A stretch of 64,000 bases of DNA. Origin: PALSA-911 sp963839645 (lineage in GTDB: Bacteria > Pseudomonadota > Alphaproteobacteria > Acetobacterales > Acetobacteraceae). Position numbers and translations under genes: made by a program. The notes beneath the pieces were generated by a model. That model did no database searches, was not told the origin of the DNA, and saw nothing but the letters and a program-made list of their open reading frames with translations. Within the stretch, counting starts at the first letter, position 1; each line of letters begins with the position of its first letter. The stretch lies in contig CAWIVZ010000001.1 of NCBI GenBank assembly GCA_963839645.1, positions 434,001 to 498,000 of the forward strand, given 5' to 3'. Below are positions 1-7,793 of the stretch, one piece after another.

Positions 1-915
1 ACCCCAAGTTCGTCGATCTTCCTGAACAGCGCGATGGGCTTTCCGGTACTGCCCTCGTTCGATCTCTACGCGGCGGGCCCGACCTACCCGCTCTCCTCTC
101 TTGGCGTACGTCTCCGCGCGCAACCCACCGAGGAGATCACCCTTCTGGCCGGTGTGTTCCAGGATAATCCGCCCGGCGCCTCGTTCAGCAACGACAGCCA
201 GTTGCTTGGTTCCACCCGCTGGGGCGGCAATTTCAATCTCCGCACCGGCGCGCTCGTCATCGCCGAGGTGCAGTACGCCATCAATCAACCCATTGCGGGC
301 GACGCGAACAGCAGCCAGGTTTCAGATGGCCTGCCTGGCACCTACAAGCTTGGCGCCTGGTTTGATACCGCCAATTTTCCCAATCAACGCTATGACACCA
401 TGGGAACTCCGCTGGCCAGCCCTTATAGCAACGGCGTCCCGAAGATGAATCTGCACAATGCCAGCCTTTATGGCCTGGCGGACCAGATGATCTGGAGGCC
501 GAGCCCGCAAGGCCCGCAAGCACTCAGCGTGTTCATCCGCGCCATGGGCGCGCCGAATGACCGCAACCTGATCAGCTTCAGCGCAAATGCCGGTGTAAAC
601 TTCAAGGCGCCGCTGCCGACCCGCGATGACGACACGTTCGGCGTCGGTGTCGGCATTGCCAAAATCGGCAGCTACGCAGCCGGCTTTGATCAAGATACGA
701 ATTTCTACGGCACCGCACCTTATCCCGTTCCGACACGGAACACCGAAACGTTCCTGGAAGTCACCTACCAGATCCAAGTTGTGCCCGGGCTGATTGTTCA
801 GCCGGATTTCCAGTATATTTTCAGGCCCGGCGGGGGCATTCCCAACCCCAACAATCCGGCGATGCGGGTGAAGAACGAGGCGGTGTTCGGCGTTCGGACC
901 GTGATGACGTTCTAA
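1..915 (+). CDS. Carbohydrate-selective porin, OprB family (C-terminal part)
   Basis: The reading frame is open from the first base, so the gene begins outside the window; about 304 residues are visible. OprB-family proteins are outer-membrane beta-barrels that let sugars and other small solutes through. The visible part shows the family's FLNS...FPVLPSFDL and YPLSSLGVRLRAQP blocks, a GVFQDNPPG segment, alternating polar/aromatic beta-strands, and a C-terminal phenylalanine (TVMTF), which is typical of proteins assembled by BAM. It converges on the M48 protease gene with 115 bp between them. The family call is firm; the substrate cannot be told. Confidence 0.85.
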   Translation, partial: TPSSSIFLNSAMGFPVLPSFDLYAAGPTYPLSSLGVRLRAQPTEEITLLAGVFQDNPPGASFSNDSQLLGSTRWGGNFNLRTGALVIAEVQYAINQPIAGDANSSQVSDGLPGTYKLGAWFDTANFPNQRYDTMGTPLASPYSNGVPKMNLHNASLYGLADQMIWRPSPQGPQALSVFIRAMGAPNDRNLISFSANAGVNFKAPLPTRDDDTFGVGVGIAKIGSYAAGFDQDTNFYGTAPYPVPTRNTETFLEVTYQIQVVPGLIVQPDFQYIFRPGGGIPNPNNPAMRVKNEAVFGVRTVMTF

Positions 916-1030
916 CCGCTGATTATCCATGCTCCGCCGGGAATCCGGAAAGTCCGACAGCCGTTTGGACAATTCCGATTTCGCGCCGCATGGGTCGGAA
1001 AGCAGTGGTCACCCGCCATTTTAAAAAGGC

Positions 1031-2068
1031 TCAATTTGCTTCCGGGCGAAGAATCAGACCCTGCGCCTGCTTCCTTTGGATTTCGCCAACCGCCGCGTCC
1101 ATCGCGATGAACCGCTGCGCCGTGGACGGATGGGTGTAGCTTTCCGCGATATCGCCGGGACGCAGGGTCGCCACGTGCCGCCAGAAATCCGGCGCGTGGG
1201 TGATGTCGAAGCCTGACAGCGCCAGCAGGTACAGGCTGACATAGTCGGCATCGAACTCGAGTTCCGGTCCCCTGCCCGACCGCTTCGCGCCAGCCGCCGC
1301 ACGGCCGTAGGCCAGGCCGATGGCCGACAGCACGTCCGTGCCCGATGCGCCGCCGTGGCCGCGGATCGCCACGTGCCGCCGGATGTCGTGGCTCATCTCA
1401 TGCGCGACCACGAGCGCCAGCTCGTCGTCGTCGCGGGTGAAGCGCAGCATGCCCTCGCTGACGAAGATGCGTTTGCCGTCGGTCCCGGCGTTGATGTGCT
1501 CGCTGCCGGTCAGGTAGGCCGGCATGTCGCAGGCTGGCCTGCCGGTTGCCTCGGCATGGACCGCGCGGCCGGCGCGCCGCAGGTCGAGGCGCAGCGGTGC
1601 GCCGGCGTGACCTGCCCGGTCCGACAGCGCGGCGAATTGCCGCTCCGCCCCGGGACCGGCGAGCGGATCGCCGTCCGCCGCGACGATGCTGTCGCCGGGC
1701 AGGACGCCGGCCCGCCCGGCCGGGCCGCCCGGCGTCACGCGAAGGATTTTAAGCGCGTCGCCGAGGAGGTACTCGGCGTTGGCGAGCTCGCGGACCTCGG
1801 GTTTGAACGAGAACGCGTTGGCGACGCTCCACCCGTATCTCGGCACGGGATCGGGGCACAGCGGCGCTGCGCCCATGCGCAACCGGTCGCTGACCGATTG
1901 CAGCCGCGCGAACTCGGCCTGATGCTCCTCGAAGGCCATCCGCCTTTGCGTGCGCATCTCCGCGAGTTCCGGGGCCGACCGCGCCAGCGGCGGCATCACG
2001 TCGGGCTCGACGCAGGCGCCGGTCAGGATCGGCAGGGCGACGGACAGTAACCGGAGCAGACGGCACAT
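1031..2068 (-). CDS. M48-family metallopeptidase lipoprotein with PDZ domain
   Basis: A 345-residue protein. The start is placed at the ATG at 2068 because it gives a signal peptide (MCRLLRLLSVALPILTGAC) ending in a Cys that looks like a slightly non-canonical lipobox; the same frame extends 18 codons further. A PDZ-like region lies at about residues 105–155 (GPAGRAGVLPGDSIVAADG). The zinc site HEMSH is at about 223–227, and the third ligand is probably in ELEFDADY near 280. This architecture (lipoprotein, PDZ, M48) suggests a periplasmic or outer-membrane-attached protease in envelope quality control. It lies 104 bp downstream of the phosphodiesterase gene and may or may not be co-transcribed with it. 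Confidence 0.82.
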   Translation of the reverse strand: MCRLLRLLSVALPILTGACVEPDVMPPLARSAPELAEMRTQRRMAFEEHQAEFARLQSVSDRLRMGAAPLCPDPVPRYGWSVANAFSFKPEVRELANAEYLLGDALKILRVTPGGPAGRAGVLPGDSIVAADGDPLAGPGAERQFAALSDRAGHAGAPLRLDLRRAGRAVHAEATGRPACDMPAYLTGSEHINAGTDGKRIFVSEGMLRFTRDDDELALVVAHEMSHDIRRHVAIRGHGGASGTDVLSAIGLAYGRAAAGAKRSGRGPELEFDADYVSLYLLALSGFDITHAPDFWRHVATLRPGDIAESYTHPSTAQRFIAMDAAVGEIQRKQAQGLILRPEAN

Positions 2069-2172
2069 GGCATTTCCCGGCCCGATGCCATCTGTTGGCA
2101 CGGTCACGACGCCATCATGCAACCCCAGGTGGTTTCAGTCCAGGCAGACCCCGCGCGGGAGGCCGGCCTCGG

Positions 2173-2997
2173 TCAGGCGGCCTTGCCGGGGTAGTCCGGG
2201 TCGGTGATGAAGGGGAAGGGGCCATCGTAACGGCCGAACACCCCGGTGTGGCTGACAAGCTGCCCGCCGTGCCAGAAATGCAGTTGGTACCCGGGCGGCT
2301 CCAGGATGAAATTGGCCGGCGCGCCCGGCGTCAGCGCGAGCTCGACCTGGTGCGCCACCGAGGGAGCGATCGAGGCGATCGCGTGCGCCACCGGCGCGTT
2401 GATCGGGCGGTGGTGATGGCCGCAGATGACGCGCGCGACCTGCCGGTGGCGGGCGATGATTGCGGTGAATGCGCCCGCGTCGCGCAGGTTGATGCGGTCC
2501 ATGTGCTCGATGCCGCAGAGGAACGGCGGATGATGCATGGCGACGATCGTGGGCTTCTGCGGCTCCGCGGCCAGGGCCGCTTCCAGGAAGGCCAGGCGTT
2601 CGGGGCACAGCTCGCCATGGCCATGGCCCGGCACCAGCGTGTCGAGCATGACGAGGCGGACGGGATAGTCGTCCACGGCGTAGTGCACGAACGCACCGGT
2701 GCCGGCGACATGGGGAAGATCGGCGAGACCGGCCTGGAGATTTTCCCGCTGGTCGTGATTGCCGGGGATGACGAAGACCGGCATCGGCAGCACGCGCAGC
2801 ATCTCGCGCAGGTGGGCATACTCCTCGGCGAGGCCGCATTCGGTGAGATCGCCGGTGATGACGACGATGTCGGGCCGGGGTGTCATCGCCGCCACCGCCT
2901 GGAACGCCTGCGCGGCCAGGCCGTTGGTGTCGACGACGGCGTTGGAAAGCCTGCCGGGCGGGCGGATATGCAGATCGGTCAACTGGCAGATGATCAC
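2173..2997 (-). CDS. Calcineurin-like phosphodiesterase, GpdQ/CpdA type
   Basis: A 274-residue metallophosphoesterase starting at GTG 2997. The binuclear metal motifs are in order: DLH (residues 8–10), GDLTE (about 49–53), GNHD (about 79–82) and GHHH (about 190). Length and motif spacing match class III cyclic-nucleotide phosphodiesterases and the glycerophosphodiesterase GpdQ. It follows a glycerol-phosphate-type ABC importer by 12 bp, which favours cleavage of imported glycerophosphodiesters. CpdA-like cAMP hydrolysis is the alternative. No signal peptide is seen, so it should be cytoplasmic. Confidence 0.8.
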   Translation of the reverse strand: MIICQLTDLHIRPPGRLSNAVVDTNGLAAQAFQAVAAMTPRPDIVVITGDLTECGLAEEYAHLREMLRVLPMPVFVIPGNHDQRENLQAGLADLPHVAGTGAFVHYAVDDYPVRLVMLDTLVPGHGHGELCPERLAFLEAALAAEPQKPTIVAMHHPPFLCGIEHMDRINLRDAGAFTAIIARHRQVARVICGHHHRPINAPVAHAIASIAPSVAHQVELALTPGAPANFILEPPGYQLHFWHGGQLVSHTGVFGRYDGPFPFITDPDYPGKAA

Positions 2998-3009
2998 GGC
3001 GCGTCTCCG

Positions 3010-4318
3010 TTACGGGATAGGCTTGAGCGCGGTTTGCTCGACATAGGGCTTCATCAGCTGATCGGCGTTGCGCTGCGCGGCCTCCATCGCCTCGCGCGGC
3101 CTGGCCTTGCCGGACAGCACCGCCTGCACGCCGTCTTCCAGCGCCTTGCGGACGCCGACCGTATTGTAGGTGGCGAACCAGCCGCGGGCATAGGCCAATT
3201 GATCGATCGCCACCTTGGCGTCCGGATGTTCCTGCATGTAGGACTTCATCTCCGGCAGGTCGTAGGCGGCGATGCGGGGGGCGAAGTATCCGGTGAAACG
3301 GCTCCAGTGGCCGGCGATTTCCGGGCTGGTGAGCCATTTGATCAGCACCCAGGCGGCGGCCGTGCGTTCCGGCGAATTGCCCTTCGGCACGATCAGGCTG
3401 GCGCCGCCGATCGGCACCGCGTTGACCAGGTTCCGCGGCAGGAAGGCCGTGTGATAGGGCTGCTTCATGTTCTCGCGCACGAAGCTGAGCGAGCCGGTGG
3501 ACAGCACCATCATGCCGGTGCGGCCCTGGAAGAAGGCGGTGGTGACGGCGTTGGCGTCCGTCACGCCCTCGGGCATGACGTGGTCCTTGTGCACCAGGTC
3601 ATCGAGGAACTGCACCGCGCCGATCGTGGTCGGGGTGTTGTAATAGACCTCGCCGCCGTATTCCGGGTTATAGAACTGCCCGCCATTGGACATGGCGAGG
3701 CCGGAGGTGATCCAGCCCAGGTAGTCGTAGGTGCCCGGCATCATGACGCCCCAGCGCGTGGTCTGGCTGCCATCGTGCTTCGTGAGTTTCCGGGCCGCTT
3801 CCGCCCATTCGGCCCAGGTGGCCGGCGGGTGGTTCGGGTCGAGGCCGGCCTCGCGGAAGGCGGTGTCGCTGTAGTACAGCAGCGGCGTGGAGTTCTGGAA
3901 CGGCACGCCGTAAGACATGCCCGTTTTCCATCGCGTTGGTGCGCAGCGCCGGCCAGAACTGGTCCATGAAGCCGGCCACGGTCTGGCCGCCTTGCCGGAT
4001 CAGGGTATCGAACGGAACGATCTGGTCCTGGATGACGTATTCGCGCACGAAGTTCGCGCTCATGATGACGGCCGCCGGCGGGCGTCCCGCCGCGATCGCG
4101 GCGTGGGTCTTCAGGTTGGTGTCGTCGTAGCTGCCGGTATAGACCGCGGTGACGGCGATGCCGGCATGTTCCTTGTTGAAGCGCTCGATCAGGCTTTGCA
4201 TTTCCACGGCCAGCTTGCCCTGGACGGGCACCGGGAAGAACAGGTCGATATCGGTGGCCGCCTGCGCGGTACCCATGCACAGGCCGAGCGCCAGGGCGGT
4301 CCAATTCAGCAATCGCAT
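3010..4318 (-). CDS. UgpB-like ABC substrate-binding protein (frameshifted)
   Basis: Extracellular solute-binding protein of family 1, similar to the sn-glycerol-3-phosphate binding protein UgpB. It starts at ATG 4318 with a Sec signal peptide (MRLLNWTALALGLCMGTAQA). The N-terminal half (about 133 residues) reads in one frame up to NAMENG. The rest continues in another frame from SYGVPFQNSTPLLYY near 3918 to the stop at 3010. One extra base at about 3919 explains the break, and the joined product of about 435 residues has normal family length. It sits 11 bp after the permease gene and 12 bp before the phosphodiesterase gene. The substrate is inferred from similarity and context only. Confidence 0.82.
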
Positions 4319-4329
4319 CGTGGATTTCC

Positions 4330-5154
4330 TTACTTGATTCCGGAGAAGACAAAGCTGGAGACGAAATGCCGCTGGCAGATCAGGAAGCCCAGCAGCAGGG
4401 GGGCGGCGACGAACAGCGTGCCGGCCGCGACCACGCCCCATTCGGAGCCGGCCTCCGCACCCGAGGTGAAGCTGGCGAGGCCGACGGTCAGCACCCGGTT
4501 GCCCGGCGATGCCGTGGCCACCAGGGGCCAGAGGAACTCGTTCCAGTGGGTGGTGACGGAGACGATGGCGAAGGCGGCGAGCGACGGGCGGGCGAGCGGC
4601 AGCAGCACGTGCCAGATCAGCTGCGGCACCCGCGCGCCGTCGAGCATCGCCGCTTCCTCGTAGTCGCGCGGCAGGCTGCGGAAGGTCTGGCGCATCAGGA
4701 AGACGCCGAACGCGGAGGCGAAATAGGGCGCCATGACGCCCAGCAGCGTGTCGTACAGGCCGAGGCGGATCAGCGTCGCCATGTTGGGGACGATCAGCAC
4801 CGGCGGCACCAGCATCAGTTGCAACAGGAACAGATAGAAGATCGTCTCGCGGCCGCGGAAGCGCAGCCGGGCGAAGGCGTAGCCGGCACAGGTGATGGTG
4901 ATGCATTGCACCGCCAGGGTGCCGGCGCAGAACAGGATCGTGTTGACGAACCAGGTCGGGAACTGGCCGGAGCGCCAGGCGTCGAGGAAGTTGTCGGTGC
5001 CGAGCGGCAGCGACGGAACCAGGGACGCGATGTCGGCGTTGGCGGCGGAATTGGGCCGCAGGCTGGCGATCGCCATCCAGGCGAACGGCACCACCCAGAT
5101 CAGCGCCGCGGCGCTGATCGCGAGCAGCACGGCCAGATGCGGCTTACAATTCAT
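4330..5154 (-). CDS. ABC transporter permease, UgpE-like
   Basis: A 274-residue inner-membrane permease of the carbohydrate/glycerol-3-phosphate (MalG/UgpE) family. The start at ATG 5154 (MNCKPHLAVLL) gives a normal N-terminus; the frame runs further upstream, but only into the neighbouring permease gene. About six hydrophobic helices are visible. The EAA loop that contacts the ATPase is EEAAMLDGARVPQLIWHVLL at about residues 185–204. It overlaps the end of the UgpA-like gene by 11 bp, as in translationally coupled permease pairs. Confidence 0.85.
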   Translation of the reverse strand: MNCKPHLAVLLAISAAALIWVVPFAWMAIASLRPNSAANADIASLVPSLPLGTDNFLDAWRSGQFPTWFVNTILFCAGTLAVQCITITCAGYAFARLRFRGRETIFYLFLLQLMLVPPVLIVPNMATLIRLGLYDTLLGVMAPYFASAFGVFLMRQTFRSLPRDYEEAAMLDGARVPQLIWHVLLPLARPSLAAFAIVSVTTHWNEFLWPLVATASPGNRVLTVGLASFTSGAEAGSEWGVVAAGTLFVAAPLLLGFLICQRHFVSSFVFSGIK

Positions 5155-6091
5155 GGTGCAGCTCGCGCTCGATGGTGCGCAACGATAGGGACGACAACGC
5201 CAGCAGGGCCGCGACGCTGACGACGGTGGCCGCGGCCGCCAGGCCCAGATCGTTGTTCTGCTGCGCCTGCTGGTAGATGTAGTAGAGCAGGACATTGGTC
5301 GCGTCCGACGGGCCGCCCTGGGTCAGCACCACGATGTGATCGACCTGCGTCAGCACGTTCAGCGTGGCGATGACCGCGACGAAGCCGATGGTCGGCCCGA
5401 GCATCGGGAAAGTGACGTGGACGAAGCGGCGCAAGGCGCCGGCGCCGTCCAGCCTGGCGGCTTCCAGGAGCTCCTGCGGCACGCCCGCGAGGCCGGCCAG
5501 GAAGAACAGCATGTAGTAGCCGGTGTTCTTCCAGATCGTGATGGCGATGATGGAGCCGAGGGCGAGGCCGGGATCGCCCAGCCAGTTGGTGGCCGCCAGG
5601 CCGGCCCAGCCCAGGTAGTGGTCGATCAGCCCGGCGCCGGGCAGGAACAGGAACGAGAACAGCGAGGCCGCCGCCACCAAAGGCAGGAACATCGGCAGCA
5701 CGATGGCGGTTCGCAGCAGCGCGATGAAGCGGCCGCTGCCTTGCAGGCCGAGCGCGAACAGCAGCGCCAGGCTGAGGCTCGGCAGCACCGTGCCGAGGGC
5801 ATAGATCAGGTTGTTGGCCGCCGCATGCAGGAAATGGGCATCGGCGAACAGGCGCTGGTAGTTGCCGCTGCCCCAGGATGCCGCCTGGCCGAACCCGGTG
5901 ATGCGGAAGGACGAGGCCAGCACCAGCAGCACCGGCCAATAGACGAACAGGGCCAGGAACAGCGTCGACGGCAGCAGCAGCCACAGCGCGGCCAGCCAGG
6001 GACGGCGCCGGGCCGGACGGCGTGCGGTCCGTTCGCCATAGATCGTGGCCGCCTGCGTCAGTACCGCTGTTCCCGTCATTTGTCCCGCCAT
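5144..6091 (-). CDS. ABC transporter permease, UgpA-like
   Basis: A 315-residue inner-membrane permease of the MalF/UgpA type with about six transmembrane helices. The EAA loop reads ELLEAARLDGAGALRRFVHV. With the UgpE-like permease and UgpB-like binding protein it forms an importer for a glycerol-phosphate or sugar-like substrate. No UgpC-type ATPase gene lies in the cluster, so a shared ATPase elsewhere must power it. It begins 52 bp after the dikinase-like gene and could be co-transcribed with it. An alternative start lies four codons downstream. Confidence 0.85.
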   Translation of the reverse strand: MAGQMTGTAVLTQAATIYGERTARRPARRRPWLAALWLLLPSTLFLALFVYWPVLLVLASSFRITGFGQAASWGSGNYQRLFADAHFLHAAANNLIYALGTVLPSLSLALLFALGLQGSGRFIALLRTAIVLPMFLPLVAAASLFSFLFLPGAGLIDHYLGWAGLAATNWLGDPGLALGSIIAITIWKNTGYYMLFFLAGLAGVPQELLEAARLDGAGALRRFVHVTFPMLGPTIGFVAVIATLNVLTQVDHIVVLTQGGPSDATNVLLYYIYQQAQQNNDLGLAAAATVVSVAALLALSSLSLRTIERELHHEL

Positions 6092-6143
6092 CCGGCGAGG
6101 GCAGATACAGCGGGATTCCGTCAGGTTTCGTGACGAAATCGGG

Positions 6144-7793
6144 TCAGTTCAATGACACTTTCTGGCCGTCGGCGGTTTTCCTGTCTTGGGCCACCGGCTC
6201 GCGCCAGGCGGACACGACGGCGAGCTCGCTCTCCGGCCGGTCCGTCACCACCGCGAACGCGCCGCGATAGACGGCGCCGTCGTTGCCGTCGAGCGAGAGC
6301 GGCTCGCCTTCCCGCAGTTCCTGCCCGCCGATCCGGCAGGTCCGGCGGGCGAGATCGATGGCCAGGCCCGGGCAGGAGACCAGGCAGACCTTGCCAAGCT
6401 GGCGGGCCACGACCGCGCCGTGCGAGGTGCGCCCGCCCAGCGCGGTCAGCACGCCGGCGGCGCAGGCGAGGCCGTCGATGTCGCTGGTGGCGATGTCGCG
6501 GCGCACCAGGATGACCGGCTCGTCGCCCTCGGCCATCCGCGCGGCGGTGTCGCTGTCGAGCGCGATGACGCCGCTGGCGACGCCGAAGCCGGCCACCACG
6601 GCATGCGCCAGCGGCGCCGGCAGCGGCGGCTGGAAACGGGAGCGCACGATCCTTTCCAGCGCCACGCCTTGCAGCGAGGCCAGCGCGTCCTCGCGCGTCA
6701 GGATGCCTTCCGCCACCAGGTCGACGGCCATGCGCAAAGCCGCCCAGTCGGTGCGCTTGGCGCGGCGGGTCTGCAGCAGGAACAGGCGGCGCGACTGCAC
6801 GGTGAACTCGAAATCCTGGGCATCGCCGAACAGGGCTTCCAGGCGGGCGCAGGCTTCCCGAAGCTCCGTCCAGACCTGCGGCAGGACGCGGGCCAGGCGG
6901 CCGGCGTCGCCGATCGCCTGGCGGCCGGCGACCACGTCCTCGCCCTGGCCGGCGAACTGGAAGTCGAAATAGAACTCGTGCGCGCCGGTTGCCGGATTGC
7001 GGGTGAAACCGACGCCGGAGCCCGACAGGCCGTCGGCGTTGCCATAGACCATGGTCTGGACGGTTACCGCCGTGCCGGCGCCGTCGTCGATGCCGTTCAG
7101 GCGGCGGTAGGCGGCGGCCTTCGGCGCGTCCCAGGATCGCAGCACCGCCAGCACGGCCTGGGTCAGCTGTTCGCGCGGGTCTTCCGGAAACGCCGCGCCG
7201 GCGAGTTCACGGTAGCGCGCCAGCATGGAACGTACCAGGGCGCGCAGCGCGGCGTGGTCCAGTTCGCCCACGCCGGCGGCGTCGCCGGCGGCGAGGGCGG
7301 CCGCCTCCAGCGCGTCGAACGGCGCCACCTTCAGGCCGGCGACCACCTCCGCGTAGCCGGCCAGCAGGCGGCGGTAGCTGTCCCAGCCCAGGCGCGGATT
7401 GCCGGTGTGCAGCGTCAGGCCGTCGATCGTCTGCGGGTTCAGGCCGATATCCAGAACCGTCTCCATCATGCCCGGCATCGAGGCCGCGGCGCCCGAGCGC
7501 ACCGATACCAGCAGCGGCCGGCGCGATGCACCGAAGCCCAGGCCGGTGGCCGCTTCCAGCCGTGCGATGCCGATGTCCAGGGTGCGCCGCAGCGCGTCCG
7601 GCTGCAGCCGGCCGGCGCGGTGCAGGCGGCACCATTCGGTCGGCAGCACGAAGCCGGGCGGCACCGGCAGCCCCGCCTTGGCCATCCGCATCAGGTTCCA
7701 GGCCTTGTTGCCCACCACTTCCTTGCCGCCTGCCGGCAGGGATGCGGCGGCGTGGATTTCGTGGATCGCGGGTTCGGGGGTCAGGTCAGCCAC
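6144..7793 (-). CDS. Pyruvate-phosphate-dikinase-like protein without the PEP/pyruvate barrel
   Basis: A 549-residue protein starting at GTG 7793. The N-terminal part is an ATP-grasp domain with clear dikinase signatures: GNKAWNLMRM near residue 30, VSVRSGAAASMPGMMET near 95–111, and GSGVGFTRNPATG in the middle. The central swivelling phosphohistidine domain has GGRTSHGAVVAR at about 453, with the phospho-accepting His near 458. The protein ends about 90 residues later, whereas full dikinases (about 880 residues) continue into a PEP/pyruvate-binding TIM barrel. It could therefore autophosphorylate from ATP but would need another acceptor. Its start overlaps the stop of the PhoU-like gene by 8 bp, indicating coupled expression. 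Confidence 0.82.
   Translation of the reverse strand: MADLTPEPAIHEIHAAASLPAGGKEVVGNKAWNLMRMAKAGLPVPPGFVLPTEWCRLHRAGRLQPDALRRTLDIGIARLEAATGLGFGASRRPLLVSVRSGAAASMPGMMETVLDIGLNPQTIDGLTLHTGNPRLGWDSYRRLLAGYAEVVAGLKVAPFDALEAAALAAGDAAGVGELDHAALRALVRSMLARYRELAGAAFPEDPREQLTQAVLAVLRSWDAPKAAAYRRLNGIDDGAGTAVTVQTMVYGNADGLSGSGVGFTRNPATGAHEFYFDFQFAGQGEDVVAGRQAIGDAGRLARVLPQVWTELREACARLEALFGDAQDFEFTVQSRRLFLLQTRRAKRTDWAALRMAVDLVAEGILTREDALASLQGVALERIVRSRFQPPLPAPLAHAVVAGFGVASGVIALDSDTAARMAEGDEPVILVRRDIATSDIDGLACAAGVLTALGGRTSHGAVVARQLGKVCLVSCPGLAIDLARRTCRIGGQELREGEPLSLDGNDGAVYRGAFAVVTDRPESELAVVSAWREPVAQDRKTADGQKVSLN

Noticed and set aside
2095..3969. 624-codon open frame on the plus strand
   Set aside because: Antisense to the phosphodiesterase and binding-protein genes; composition is His/Arg/Gly-rich with no family similarity, as expected from high GC3 on the other strand.
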